A stretch of DNA of 64,000 nt from Flammeovirga sp. SJP92 (GCF_001583495.1 NZ_LQAQ01000090.1:227172-291171); one strand, 5' to 3'. Shown: positions 44,316 to 53,416, counted from the first letter of the stretch. The notes: generated by a model from the sequence alone, not told the origin. Translations and numbers: made by a program.

Positions 44316-45569
44316 TTATTCCGGTAGCATTAAATCGTACCTGACGGTTTGAATTTCATCCCAAAGTTCAGTTCTGGAGAGGTTAGAAGCACTATAGCTT
44401 GGAGTGACTTCCAAAAGGCCATTTACAAAAAAATTAAATGAATAGTGTTTCCCTTTCTTGAAAATAGATTTGTCAAATGCAATTCTATAATGTCTATCAA
44501 CCACTTCATCCATCACTATCTTCTTTCCATTCTCTTTTTCTAAGAAGTCTGCAAAAAGATACATGTTTCTAATTTTGAATTGTCTGGCCTCAGATCGTTG
44601 GAAATAGGTGAGGAGGTCATTGTCGCTTAATTTCCACTGGAAGACAACACTATCTTTTTGAACAGAATAACCTACAGTCTCTTCTTTATAGTTAGTTTGA
44701 TAAGTGAAGTTATAATGCCTCATTCCTTTGTAATGCCCTAATTTATTTCTGGCTTCAAAAGGAGGATTAACCCAATTGTGATCATTGACTATAAACTTAA
44801 ACTCACCCCAGTTATTGATATTCTCATCAATAGGCATTGAATAATAATAAAATTCCCCAACTTTTTTCATTTCAAAATATTCGCTCCACGCATTGAAACT
44901 TCCAGCCACCTGTACTTTTCCAATTAAATCAGGATCGTAGGTTTCTTGAACACCGCTGTTATTGTTGCTTAATGAATACTCTTCAGGTGCAAATACAAAT
45001 GTGATACTATCTTTTGATGTCACATACCCCATTTGTTCTTTGGCTTCCATAATATACATCAGCCAAACAATGTACATTCTTCTCAAACGCTCGTCAACAA
45101 ATACTGGAACGTGAGTGTTGAGTGAATTGAAATGATTGGGTGTCGCTAGATATTTTTGATTGGCAATGAAAGTAAAATCACCACTGGTCGGTAAAATTTG
45201 TTTTTTTGGAAGGGTAAGTTGCCAAGAATTTGTCTTAGGTTGATAATTCATCAAATAGGCAGGATCAATTTTATAATCATTAAAAGAGCCAAATAAATGT
45301 AATTCGTGAACATTAAGGTCTTCTTTTTTGATGAGATAGTTTTCCCAGTTGTTGAACTCAGGTGTATAAGGAGAAGTGAAAAAATCAGTTTGAGAAATAT
45401 CCAAATAGTTGATGATATCTGAGTCGGTGATATGAAATACAATACTGTCGTTGATCTCATAATATCCAATTAGTTCCTTTTCCTTTTCTGTAATCAAGTA
45501 ACTAATTGGGGTGTGAGTACAACTTAAGAGTATAAAAATTAATGTGATATGAATGAGGTAATTTTTCAT
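44316..45569 (-). CDS. Lipoprotein with AMPK/CBM48-like repeats
   Basis: A 417-residue protein with a lipoprotein signal peptide (IFILLSCTHTP, Cys near residue 17). It contains two or more E-set domains resembling the glycogen-binding/isoamylase N-terminal type: LHLFGSFNDYKIDPAY (about 110) and VQVAGSFNAWSEYFEMKKVG (about 230), each followed by strands like FKFIVNDHNWVNPP. Related modules bind alpha-glucans, but starch-binding Trp residues cannot be confirmed by eye. It is the last gene of the operon with LytS/LytTR genes and overlaps the response regulator stop by ATGA. It is convergent with the 7TM regulator (7-bp gap). A role as the membrane-anchored target or input of the two-component system is plausible. 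Confidence 0.7.
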   Translation of the reverse strand: MKNYLIHITLIFILLSCTHTPISYLITEKEKELIGYYEINDSIVFHITDSDIINYLDISQTDFFTSPYTPEFNNWENYLIKKEDLNVHELHLFGSFNDYKIDPAYLMNYQPKTNSWQLTLPKKQILPTSGDFTFIANQKYLATPNHFNSLNTHVPVFVDERLRRMYIVWLMYIMEAKEQMGYVTSKDSITFVFAPEEYSLSNNNSGVQETYDPDLIGKVQVAGSFNAWSEYFEMKKVGEFYYYSMPIDENINNWGEFKFIVNDHNWVNPPFEARNKLGHYKGMRHYNFTYQTNYKEETVGYSVQKDSVVFQWKLSDNDLLTYFQRSEARQFKIRNMYLFADFLEKENGKKIVMDEVVDRHYRIAFDKSIFKKGKHYSFNFFVNGLLEVTPSYSASNLSRTELWDEIQTVRYDLMLPE

Positions 45570-46294
45570 TTAGAATTTTTGAGGATGAATTTACCCTGAG
45601 TCAGAGTTTCAAAAATATCATTTTTATTATTTCTACTAATGCTGATCAATGTATCTGCAATCACTACGCTATTTCCTTCAATGGCTTCTACAAAATGTAT
45701 ATTAATGATGAACGATTTTTGAATTTTCAGAAAATATGACGGAAGATTTTCTTGTACTTCTTTCAAAGTAAGTAATGTTAAGAAATTACCTTTAGTAGTG
45801 ACAATGTTGACGTAATTATTTTGAGATTCAATGTATTTAATATCTTTACACCAAATTTTCTTGATCTGCAGATCAACCTTTACAAAAATAAAATCATCCA
45901 ATTCTTCTTCTTTTGCTGAAGTATTGATTACCTCTTTTGCCTTGAGGCAACTTTTGTAGAAGCGATCAAATGAAATTGGTTTCAGAAGATAATCTAAGGT
46001 GTTGACCTCATAGCTTTGAATTGCAAACTCAGAGTAAGCAGTAGTGAAGACTACCATAGGAGGGTTTTTGATGGATCGAACCCAATCTATTCCAGAAAGA
46101 TAGGGCATGTTAATGTCGCAAAAACATAAATCTATTGGCTGTTCGTCTAATACTTGTTGAGCTTCCATTGCACTTGCACAAATTGCTATTGTTTCCAGGA
46201 AAGGGACCTGAGAAACATAATGTGCCATTCCGTCACGAGCGAGTTCTTCGTCATCTACAATAAGACAACGGATTTTAGAATTCGATTTTTGCAT
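45566..46294 (-). CDS. LytTR-family response regulator
   Basis: A 242-residue regulator with an N-terminal receiver domain (CLIVDDEELARDG, phospho-acceptor Asp in LCFCDINMPYLSG near residue 56, Thr/Lys of VVFTTAYSE and YLLKPISFDRF) and a C-terminal LytTR DNA-binding domain (FVKVDLQIKKIWCKDIKYIE, NFLTLLTLKEVQENLP, FLKIQKSFIINIHFVEAIEG). It is the cognate partner of the overlapping LytS-like kinase. The ATG at 46294 is used rather than an in-frame GTG three codons upstream, leaving a 20-bp overlap with the kinase. Target genes probably include its own operon, with lipoproteins at both ends. Confidence 0.93.
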   Translation of the reverse strand: MQKSNSKIRCLIVDDEELARDGMAHYVSQVPFLETIAICASAMEAQQVLDEQPIDLCFCDINMPYLSGIDWVRSIKNPPMVVFTTAYSEFAIQSYEVNTLDYLLKPISFDRFYKSCLKAKEVINTSAKEEELDDFIFVKVDLQIKKIWCKDIKYIESQNNYVNIVTTKGNFLTLLTLKEVQENLPSYFLKIQKSFIINIHFVEAIEGNSVVIADTLISISRNNKNDIFETLTQGKFILKNSK

Positions 46295-47300
46295 AATATA
46301 CACTGTTGATTAAAGAGGTAGAGAATTTATAATTATTTCCATAAATAAGCGTGAGTCTTTTCTTGATGTTGGAAAGTCCAATGCCACTGTATTTTTTGTC
46401 TTCTTCCAATTCAATATGACTTCCGTCTGTAGAATTGACAATTTCAAAACTAACAAGGTTGCTTCTCTGTTTCAAAAAAATGGAAATATAGTTCTCTTGG
46501 TCATCTTTTTGGGAAACATATTTCATAGCATTCTCTACCAAAGGCAAAAATAACAATGGAGGAATGGGATAAGCAGTGTCTTCAGTGTCGAATTCTGTAG
46601 TGATTTTTACTTTTTTACCTTTTCTATAGCCTTGTACTTTACAAAGGTGTGTGAGGTAATCAATCTCTTTCTGTATAGGAACAAAATCATGATCACATTC
46701 ATACAATTGATAACGGAGCATTTCACTAAGTTTGAGTAATAATTCTTGCGCACCTTGCGGGTCTTTTAGAATTAACCAAAAAATCGTATTGATGGTATTG
46801 AAAAGGAAGTGTGGACTAATTTGAGCTTTTAAAAAACTTAATTCAGCTTTTGTTTTTTCCAGTTTTAAGCTTTGTTGTTCATTATTTTGTTTGAGGTATT
46901 CAAAAACAATTTCAATACAAATACCAATGAAGTATGGAATTAATACTGCTTGTAAGTTTGCGGCATTAAGAAATGGTCCTTTATATTCTTCAAGAAAATA
47001 GCTTATTCTGTATTCCCAAGTGATTTGACTATAGGTATACATGATGAGTATAAAACCCAAGGAAAGTACGATAAATGCAAGAATACTACTTTTTTTGATG
47101 AGAATATATTTGGATGCTTTTGCAAAAAACAGAGCACCAAAACACTTGAGAAAGGTGGTTGCCAATCCCAGAATTATTATATGATTTATCCCTAACCACT
47201 GATGATCAGACTCTGCATTATAGCCTGATAGAAAATCAATGATGAAAAAAACGATATAATAAAAAGCTATAGTAAAAAAATAGGAACTTCTTAAAGGCAT
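46275..47300 (-). CDS. LytS-like sensor histidine kinase
   Basis: A 341-residue kinase with four hydrophobic segments in the first 150 residues and little periplasmic sequence, followed by a His_kinase domain. The phospho-acceptor motif is LKAQISPHFLFNTINTIFWL, with the N-box PLLFLPLVENAMKYV and glycine-rich GIGLSNIKKRL. This is the 5TM/4TM LytS/YehU-like type typical of Bacteroidota LytTR systems. The ATG at 47300 is preferred; an in-frame TTG at 47363 would add 21 residues. It starts about 80 bp after the small lipoprotein stop and overlaps the response regulator. Confidence 0.92.
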   Translation of the reverse strand: MPLRSSYFFTIAFYYIVFFIIDFLSGYNAESDHQWLGINHIIILGLATTFLKCFGALFFAKASKYILIKKSSILAFIVLSLGFILIMYTYSQITWEYRISYFLEEYKGPFLNAANLQAVLIPYFIGICIEIVFEYLKQNNEQQSLKLEKTKAELSFLKAQISPHFLFNTINTIFWLILKDPQGAQELLLKLSEMLRYQLYECDHDFVPIQKEIDYLTHLCKVQGYRKGKKVKITTEFDTEDTAYPIPPLLFLPLVENAMKYVSQKDDQENYISIFLKQRSNLVSFEIVNSTDGSHIELEEDKKYSGIGLSNIKKRLTLIYGNNYKFSTSLINSVYYAKIEF

Positions 47301-47383
47301 TTTATAGTAATTAAGAAAGAGTGTTCCAAAACCGCTTAAGATTTTAAAACACTCTTTGATCAAGAAAAAATCTTACTTTCAAT

Positions 47384-47818
47384 TTAGAAATTACAATTGC
47401 TATATTCAATAGTTTTAATGTAATATTCTTTTTTTAGATCCTCAGTCGTAATGTAAAAAGACGTTGAACCAATGACTGTATCAGTATTATGTTTTGTAAA
47501 TACAACAGAGTACGCTCCACCAAAAGAGCTATTGTCATATGAAAAGTTGATAACTCCTCCCTTCGCCACAACATACCCTGAATGACGATCACCTTTTGAG
47601 CTAAATAATTCGACATATACAATTATGTCCTCATCACATACAGCACCACTTGGTTTTAATTCAACATTAAGAAATGAAGGGTATAAGGCTTCCTCTGCAC
47701 TAGTAATTGGAGGTGTTATTCTTTCCATTTCGGCAAAAAGTTCATCATTTGATGAAGAACACGAAGAGATAAACGAAAGTAATAGAGATACAAGAATTAA
47801 TTTGACACTTAAGTTCAT
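47384..47818 (-). CDS. Small hypothetical lipoprotein
   Basis: A 144-residue protein with a lipoprotein signal peptide (LLSFISSCSSSND, Cys near residue 20), then a predicted all-beta domain with few features (KPSGAVCDEDIIVYVELFSS, GVINFSYDNSSFGGAYSVVF) and two further Cys, one at the C-terminus (YSNCNF). No family is recognised. It is the first gene of the LytS/LytTR operon and might be a sensor accessory or the regulated product. Its codon use is ordinary. Confidence 0.6.
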   Translation of the reverse strand: MNLSVKLILVSLLLSFISSCSSSNDELFAEMERITPPITSAEEALYPSFLNVELKPSGAVCDEDIIVYVELFSSKGDRHSGYVVAKGGVINFSYDNSSFGGAYSVVFTKHNTDTVIGSTSFYITTEDLKKEYYIKTIEYSNCNF

Positions 47819-48016
47819 AATAGTTGAGGTTTTGATTAATGATATATCAAATGTCTACCTATTCGATGCGATTATGAATTTTAATTGGTGAAATGCAGGA
47901 TTGGAAGGGTGAAATGCAAAATGATAACAACCGGTTGAAATATTTGATTGTTTTTGCTGTATGTAGGCAATTTCTTATAATGAAAAGAACAAAGGGGTGG
48001 GTATGTTGAGAAATAG

Positions 48017-48055
48017 ATAAAAAAACCTCTTGAAAGTGTTTTTCCAAGAGGTTTT
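48017..48055 (-). terminator. Terminator of the dtxR-M42 operon
   Basis: AAAACCTCTTG (48022-48032) pairs perfectly with CAAGAGGTTTT (48045-48055). On the minus strand a T-run follows. It lies about 45 bp after the peptidase stop at 48099. Confidence 0.85.
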
Positions 48056-48098
48056 CGGGAAGGAACTTTAAGTTCAATTCCAATTATCTTCAATAAGC

Positions 48099-49163
48099 TT
48101 AATAGCTCCAATCACCTTCTTCAACTTGAAGAATAGCTTGTACTACTAAGTCTATCATTGCAACTACATCAGTTGGGTGAGCCATTTCAGTGGTTTGATG
48201 CAAGTAACGCATCGGGATACTTAGAGCACCAGCAATTGAGCCATTTTTAGGCATTCTTTGAATATTTGCAGTGTCAGTTCCACCAAAAGGAAGGACTTCA
48301 GGTTGTGCAGGAATTTCCTTGTTTTTAGCTACATTTTCAAGGTGTTCCACCATTCTTCTATCACAGATAGTTCCACCATCAAAGTGTTTTATGCCGGCAC
48401 CTTTTCCCATTGATGTAACATAATCTTGAGGAGCAAGGCCAGGAATGTCATTCGCAACGGTTACGTCAAGAGCAATACCAAAATCAGGTGATACACCATG
48501 ACCAGCAACTTGTGCACCTCTTAATCCTACTTCTTCTTGAACAGTGAAAACACCATAAACATCAACAGGAGTATCTTGTTCTTTCAAAGCTTTCATGATT
48601 TCAACAAGAGCATAAACACAAACTCTATCATCTAAAGATTTACCATTGATTAGATCACCAACCATGTCTAATTCTTGCCACCTTGTAATAGAATCGCCAA
48701 TTTTTACATGCTTTTCAATCTCTTCTTTTGACAGGCCACAATCAATGAAATATTCTTCATTGGTAACCACTTTAGTTCTCTCAGCCGCACTCATTGAGTG
48801 AATCGGTTTACAACCCATTACACCAAGAAGGTCTTTTGTACCGTGAACTTTTACTCTTAAAGAAGTTAAGGTCTTAGGGTCAAAACCACCTAATGTTTGA
48901 AACCTAATATAGCCATTGTCATCAATATGCTTTACCATAAAGCCAATTTCATCCATATGTGCCGCTAGCATAAATTTCTTAGCGTTTTCGGTCTGAGATT
49001 TCTTGATGGTAATAAGGTTTCCCATATTGTCGACATAAAATTCATCAACAATATCTTTTAAAGTTTCAATAAGTAAATGCCTCACTTTTTTTTCAAAGCC
49101 TGGAGCGCCTGCTGTTTCACTTATTTTCTTTAATAATGGGATGTCAATTCTTTCTAAACTCAT
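48099..49163 (-). CDS. M42 family metallo-aminopeptidase
   Basis: A 354-residue cytosolic dinuclear-metal aminopeptidase/glutamyl-aminopeptidase-like enzyme. Zinc or cobalt ligands are visible in MLAAHMDEIGFMV (His, near residue 68), GKSLDDRVCVYALVE (Asp), FTVQEEVGLRGAQ (Glu pair), ALDVTVANDIPG (Asp), and the late His in RYLHQTTEMAHP. M42 enzymes usually assemble as large tetrahedral dodecamers and trim peptides from proteolysis. It overlaps the DtxR-type regulator gene by ATGA, so the two are cotranslated, suggesting metal-dependent control of the enzyme supply. Confidence 0.92.
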   Translation of the reverse strand: MSLERIDIPLLKKISETAGAPGFEKKVRHLLIETLKDIVDEFYVDNMGNLITIKKSQTENAKKFMLAAHMDEIGFMVKHIDDNGYIRFQTLGGFDPKTLTSLRVKVHGTKDLLGVMGCKPIHSMSAAERTKVVTNEEYFIDCGLSKEEIEKHVKIGDSITRWQELDMVGDLINGKSLDDRVCVYALVEIMKALKEQDTPVDVYGVFTVQEEVGLRGAQVAGHGVSPDFGIALDVTVANDIPGLAPQDYVTSMGKGAGIKHFDGGTICDRRMVEHLENVAKNKEIPAQPEVLPFGGTDTANIQRMPKNGSIAGALSIPMRYLHQTTEMAHPTDVVAMIDLVVQAILQVEEGDWSY

Positions 49164-49813
49164 AATTGTACTAATATATTTTCAGATACCATAGAGGAGA
49201 TGATTTTTTGTTCTCTTCCGTTGATAATTATTTCTAATGATTGATCGAATTCAATTTTTTCAACAACCTCAAGCGTTGTTCCTATTCCAATACCTACTTT
49301 ATCTAAATATTGAAGAAGACTACTGTTTCCATCTTTTACAGATACAACAGTCGCTTTTTCTTTAATAGGAATTTTAGATAATTTTGTGGCTTTTAGATTA
49401 CTGAACTCGCCATTTTTATCAGGGATAGGATCGCCATGTGGGTCATGTTTCGGATAGCCTAAAAATTGGTCCAAACGTTCAATCATTCTCAGTGATTGAA
49501 TATGCTCTAACTGTTCTGCTACCTCGTGAACCTCATCCCAGTTGAAGTTTAATTTTTCCAACAAGAAAACTTCCCATAATCGGTGTTTTCGGATCACCAA
49601 AAGTGCTGCTTTATTACCTTCTTCAGTAAGTGTTGTTCCTTTATACTTTTGGTAATGAATAACTCCTTTACTATTAAGTTTTTTGATCATATCAGTGACA
49701 GATGCCGCTTTTGTCTGTAGTTTATCAGCAATGGCATTTGTACTAACAGGGGTATCTTTCTCGGATAAATGATAGATGGTTTTTAAATAGTTTTCTTCTG
49801 AATGACTAAACAT
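49160..49813 (-). CDS. DtxR/MntR-family metal-dependent repressor
   Basis: A 217-residue regulator with an N-terminal winged helix (SEENYLKTIYHLSEKDTPVS, TNAIADKLQTKAASVTDMIKK) and a central metal-binding and dimerisation domain (LLVIRKHRLWEVFLLEKLNF, EHIQSLRMIERLDQFLGYPKHDPHGDPIP). A C-terminal FeoA/SH3-like domain (VVSVKDGNSSLLQYLDKVGI) follows. The His and Glu in EVAEQLEHIQS and HDPHGDPIP fit the family's metal sites. It would sense Mn2+ or Fe2+. It leads a two-gene operon with an M42 peptidase. Upstream (49841-49853) is a short palindrome, TTGCGAATTGCAA, which could be a self-regulation site. Confidence 0.92.
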   Translation of the reverse strand: MFSHSEENYLKTIYHLSEKDTPVSTNAIADKLQTKAASVTDMIKKLNSKGVIHYQKYKGTTLTEEGNKAALLVIRKHRLWEVFLLEKLNFNWDEVHEVAEQLEHIQSLRMIERLDQFLGYPKHDPHGDPIPDKNGEFSNLKATKLSKIPIKEKATVVSVKDGNSSLLQYLDKVGIGIGTTLEVVEKIEFDQSLEIIINGREQKIISSMVSENILVQL

Positions 49814-50042
49814 GTATAGGTGTTATATATGCTACGATAATTGCGAATTGCAAATAAATAGTTAGCCTACACTTTTCATAATTTTAAAACTACTATTTAT
49901 TGTTTTTATCGAAGAAAAAATTATACTTTATAAACCTATTAATATGTTTTATCGTTAAATAATAATAGGCTTTCAGTAGAATTAAAAAAAACTATTGTAT
50001 ACTGAAAAGATGTGAACTATTGATAACTAAAAATTTAACGAA

Positions 50043-50315
50043 ATGGGATTTGAATCGAGTGCAATTAAGAGTTTAGAAAACAACAGAAGAGAGATCAGAC
50101 AGGTGACTACTGGCAGGTTTCCATCCAAAAATATGGGAACTAATCTTCAAAAGAAACCGCTACGTTTTAAAGAGGCATCTGAAGCCGAGAAAAAGAAATT
50201 CAAAAAGAAGTTGTGGTTTTATAAGTTTCAAGAGAAAGCTATGGGTATAGCATTTTGGGTAATTGGGATAAGTGCTGTGCTAAGTCTATCTTATTGGATG
50301 TTCTTTATTTTATAA
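50043..50315 (+). CDS. Small membrane-anchored hypothetical protein
   Basis: A 90-residue protein with a basic cytoplasmic part (EKKKFKKKLWFYKFQEK) and one C-terminal transmembrane helix (residues 70-90, IAFWVIGISAVLSLSYWMFF). No family is recognised. Its last 11 bases overlap the 3' end of the convergent glycosyltransferase gene. The open frame and ATG are good, and such tail-anchored small proteins are common in Bacteroidota. A structural or regulatory role at the inner membrane is possible, but nothing shows it. Confidence 0.6.
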   Translation: MGFESSAIKSLENNRREIRQVTTGRFPSKNMGTNLQKKPLRFKEASEAEKKKFKKKLWFYKFQEKAMGIAFWVIGISAVLSLSYWMFFIL

Positions 50316-51405
50316 TCTTAAAAAGTTTATGCTCTTCGGTTTTCCAAAGGGCATTTTTATTATAGCCATTTGGGTATGGATTGAGATGAATGATTTTATC
50401 TTCTAATTCAGTATAATTAAAAGAATTGAAATCAAGAAATATTCCAGCTTGATAGGGAGTGACGATACTCTTCCAAAAACTATTTTCTTGAATGATCATT
50501 GGAATTCCCAAAGCCATGCATTCGCACATTTTTGTTGGAATACAATTTTGAGTTGATGGGTTAGTAGGATAGGGTAAGGCTACAAAATCAGAATCCTGCA
50601 TTGCTTCAATAATTTTTAAATGAGGGACAAATTCAGTGATTCCAATTATTTCTATATCATATATCTTCGCATGATTGTAAATCTGCTGAATAACATCACT
50701 TTCGTAGGCTTTTCCAATAATTCTGAATTTATACTTTAGTCGGTTCTTGCAACTGCTTATTGCATCAATAAATTTCAAAAATTCTAATGCCCCAAAAGCT
50801 TTAGTTAATGTGCCGCAATAGGTGATCAGCTTATAATTTCTGTTTTTATCTGATTTACTTTCTACTATTGAAACATATTTGTTTTCCAGGACTTCAGTTT
50901 TAGCCATTGGTAAAAATTTTTCTTTTAAATAAGTCTTTTCTGCTACCATAATATGGTCTAGAAAAGGATAAGAAAGTTGTTCAATAATAGCAGCACCTAT
51001 GGAAAGAAGGTGTTTTGTAAAGCTTGAGTAGTAAGATTGAGCTTTAAAATTCAACGGGTAGTTTTCTAAAATATCATAATAGATCCGTACAGGTCGATGA
51101 TTGATTTTATACCAAATTAAATAGGGTAGAAGCTCAATAGTATGAATTATAATATGCTGAGGTTTTACTTTTTTCAATAAAGCATAAAAAAGTCTACCCG
51201 CACTTCTACGGCTAGACTTTTCATTTATATCATAAGGTTCAAATTGTATATTTTTCTCTAAATAATAAAGAGAAGTGTCATTACTTTTTGTCCCAAAAAT
51301 GATTATTTCAGTATTATCTAATTTAGCAAGTGATTTTCCAAACTTCTCATAAACTCTGGTGTCGTCTACAGGTTTTAAAACGGAAGCTAGAATAATCTTC
51401 TGCAT
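50305..51405 (-). CDS. Glycosyltransferase
   Basis: A 366-residue protein of the GT-B fold type. The N-terminal half has a Rossmann-like region and HIIIHTIELLPYLIWYKINH. The C-terminal nucleotide-sugar half contains ITYCGTLTKAFGALEFLKFI, FRIIGKAYES, IGITEFVPHLKIIEAMQDSD and the acidic-site stretch CMALGIPMIIQEN, as in family 4 glycosyltransferases. The donor and acceptor are unknown; a surface polysaccharide or glycolipid is likely. It starts 3 bp after the acyl-CoA reductase gene, so the two form an operon. Confidence 0.8.
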   Translation of the reverse strand: MQKIILASVLKPVDDTRVYEKFGKSLAKLDNTEIIIFGTKSNDTSLYYLEKNIQFEPYDINEKSSRRSAGRLFYALLKKVKPQHIIIHTIELLPYLIWYKINHRPVRIYYDILENYPLNFKAQSYYSSFTKHLLSIGAAIIEQLSYPFLDHIMVAEKTYLKEKFLPMAKTEVLENKYVSIVESKSDKNRNYKLITYCGTLTKAFGALEFLKFIDAISSCKNRLKYKFRIIGKAYESDVIQQIYNHAKIYDIEIIGITEFVPHLKIIEAMQDSDFVALPYPTNPSTQNCIPTKMCECMALGIPMIIQENSFWKSIVTPYQAGIFLDFNSFNYTELEDKIIHLNPYPNGYNKNALWKTEEHKLFKIIK

Positions 51406-51408
51406 AAA

Positions 51409-52434
51409 CTATTTTACAATTGGTGAAAGAAACTCCATTGTATCTACATTGTCAGCATAAGTAGAAACGCTTGGGAATTGAGCTTGACCGAAATCTTCAG
51501 AACCAGCTAACCATTGTCCATCTGTTACTATACATTGGATTTTATCTTCCGCGTCACCTAATTTGGCTTTCAATTCCAAACCATTTTCATACGTCTCATA
51601 GTAAAGTACAGAAATAGGAGAAACCATTTCTTCTGATTCAACAACGATCAACCCCCCATTATCTAAATGCTCCACTTTATTCACTAAATAAATCGACTTG
51701 TTGTAGTCGTAGTTATTGGCGTATTTGTGGTTAATGATTGTTTCTTTAGCTCTTGGCTCTAAGGCTTTTAACAATTGCGTTAAATCATAGTCTTTAGGAG
51801 CATACACTTTACTGATGTTTCTGCATCCAAGACCATAATATAAGAAAATATCATCTGCAAGTTTTGCTAAAGTCTCCTCATCTTCATCACCTCGAATCAC
51901 AGCCACAGAAGAGCGATTGTGACGGATAATGTTAGGATATTTACTGAAATATTTGACGAAATATCTTGTGCTGTTATCTGAGCCAGTGGCAATTACTTTG
52001 TTGATGTCTTTAACTGGAGCCTCAAGAATTTGAATGAAATCGTTGAATTTAGGTTCAATCTCTTTAAGCCAGTTAAAAAGCGTGGTCATTAGAAAAGTAT
52101 CTTGAGAGCTTAATTTTGCCATTAAGATATGACCAGAAATAAGAATACTCAAAGCATCATGAAAACCAACAGCAGGGATGTTTCCAGCCATTACTACTAA
52201 TACTTTGTTTGGTTTTTCATCTTCAGAGCTTGAATAATTACCTACCCAGTTTTCTAATACTTCTTTTGAAAGCATTTTTTCAACACCTGTCAAAGCATTT
52301 GTGACTGACAATTCATCAAACCAGCCATTGTCATCATTTGCTCGTTGGGTAAGTGCTGCTTTAGTGTCCGTGTCTAAAGTTCTTAGTTTATCTCCTAATG
52401 CCACAAAAGCATTAATTCTTTCTTGCAACGTCAT
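51409..52434 (-). CDS. LuxC-like acyl-CoA reductase
   Basis: A 341-residue aldehyde-dehydrogenase-fold protein of the LuxC/acyl-CoA reductase family (PF05893 type). The motif VVMAGNIPAVGFHDALSILI (about 80-100) and ATGSDNSTRYFVKYFSKYP are nucleotide-binding region signatures. The probable nucleophilic Cys is in YYGLGCRNISKVYAP near residue 205. The family reduces fatty acyl-CoA or acyl-enzyme to aldehyde with NADPH. In non-luminous Bacteroidota its product is not established. There are no lux partners here. It is cotranscribed with the downstream glycosyltransferase, which hints at use of an acyl-derived aldehyde or alcohol in a glycolipid. Confidence 0.85.
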   Translation of the reverse strand: MTLQERINAFVALGDKLRTLDTDTKAALTQRANDDNGWFDELSVTNALTGVEKMLSKEVLENWVGNYSSSEDEKPNKVLVVMAGNIPAVGFHDALSILISGHILMAKLSSQDTFLMTTLFNWLKEIEPKFNDFIQILEAPVKDINKVIATGSDNSTRYFVKYFSKYPNIIRHNRSSVAVIRGDEDEETLAKLADDIFLYYGLGCRNISKVYAPKDYDLTQLLKALEPRAKETIINHKYANNYDYNKSIYLVNKVEHLDNGGLIVVESEEMVSPISVLYYETYENGLELKAKLGDAEDKIQCIVTDGQWLAGSEDFGQAQFPSVSTYADNVDTMEFLSPIVK

Positions 52435-52489
52435 AATTCCTCTTATTTTCTAAAAACAGTGCAAATCAAATAGGAATATTGTGAGTAAA

Positions 52490-52555
52490 CAAGAAAAAAG
52501 ATTTAAAACCTGAGTTTGGAGAAAATATTTTAGCAAACTCAGGTTTTAAATCTTT
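52490..52555 (-). terminator. Long perfect terminator hairpin of the DUF4159 gene
   Basis: A 22-bp perfect inverted repeat pairs 52497-52518 with 52534-52555 around a 15-nt loop. On the minus strand it is followed by a T-run (A-run at 52494-52499). It lies 93 bp beyond the DUF4159 stop. Confidence 0.8.
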
Positions 52556-52647
52556 GAAAAGGCTGTATTAGTACCTTGTAAGTACTATGTCAAAAATAAA
52601 TCATAGTTAATTTTGAATTTGTACTTATTAAGATAGTATGAGTAGAA

Positions 52648-53316
52648 TTAAAAGTCTGTCAAAGCAAATGAAATGATATTGGCACCCATTTGAAGCGCCT
52701 TTAGTCTTACTTCCTCAGGATCGTTATGGATGGACTCATCCTCCCAGCCATTGCCTAAATCTGATTCATAACTATAGAAACAAACCAATCGGCCTTCATA
52801 CAAAATACCAAAACCTTGTGCGGGTTTTCCATCATGTTCATGGATTTTAGGAAGTCCATCAGGAAAACTGAATGTCTGATGATAGATAGGATGATCAAAT
52901 GGAATTTCTATGAAATCTAATTCAGGGAACACTTTTTTCATCTCCAAACGAATGAACTTATCCAATCCATAATTATCATCAATATGCAAAAAACCACCGC
53001 TGATTAGATAACTTCTTAGGTTTTCAACATCTGAGTCAGAGAAAACCACATTTCCATGGCCTGTCAAATAGATGTAGCTGTAATCAAAAAGTTCAGGGCT
53101 TCCTATTTCAACAATCTCATCATCTACATCAATACTTGTCCCTAGATTGTCGTTGCAAAATTCTGCAAGGTTAGGAAGTGCCGTTTTATTAGCATACCAG
53201 TCACCGCCGCCTGTATATTTCACTTTTGCTATTTTCAGTGAGAATTTTTTATGACTTTGTGAAAAAGCAACAAAGGGTAAAATCAGGAGAAGTAAAAATG
53301 TGACAGTTCTTTTCAT
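52648..53316 (-). CDS. Exported DUF4159 domain protein
   Basis: A 222-residue protein with a signal peptide (1-19, cleavage near AFSQ) and a DUF4159 domain. The segments IAKVKYTGGGDWYANKTALP, YIYLTGHGNVVFSDSDVENL and GGFLHIDDNYGLDKFIR are typical, with a late FYSYESDLGNGWED. The domain has a glutamine-amidotransferase-like (flavodoxin-like) fold in related families, but its function is unknown. DUF4159 proteins often occur with MoxR/VWA systems in Bacteroidota; here no such genes adjoin. It is transcribed alone or with rsmE upstream (100-bp gap). Confidence 0.85.
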   Translation of the reverse strand: MKRTVTFLLLLILPFVAFSQSHKKFSLKIAKVKYTGGGDWYANKTALPNLAEFCNDNLGTSIDVDDEIVEIGSPELFDYSYIYLTGHGNVVFSDSDVENLRSYLISGGFLHIDDNYGLDKFIRLEMKKVFPELDFIEIPFDHPIYHQTFSFPDGLPKIHEHDGKPAQGFGILYEGRLVCFYSYESDLGNGWEDESIHNDPEEVRLKALQMGANIISFALTDF

Positions 53317-53416
53317 CAGGATTGGTCCGTTATTATAAAAAAGTTATGATCTTATGTTCTTTTTAAAAGGTTGAGAAACGATATGTCACTCAACATATAT
53401 AAATATAATAAATCTT

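Noticed and set aside
49841..49853. TTGCGAATTGCAA palindrome as DtxR-family operator
   Set aside because: Short and not a clear match to a known DtxR/MntR box; kept only as a remark in the gene entry.
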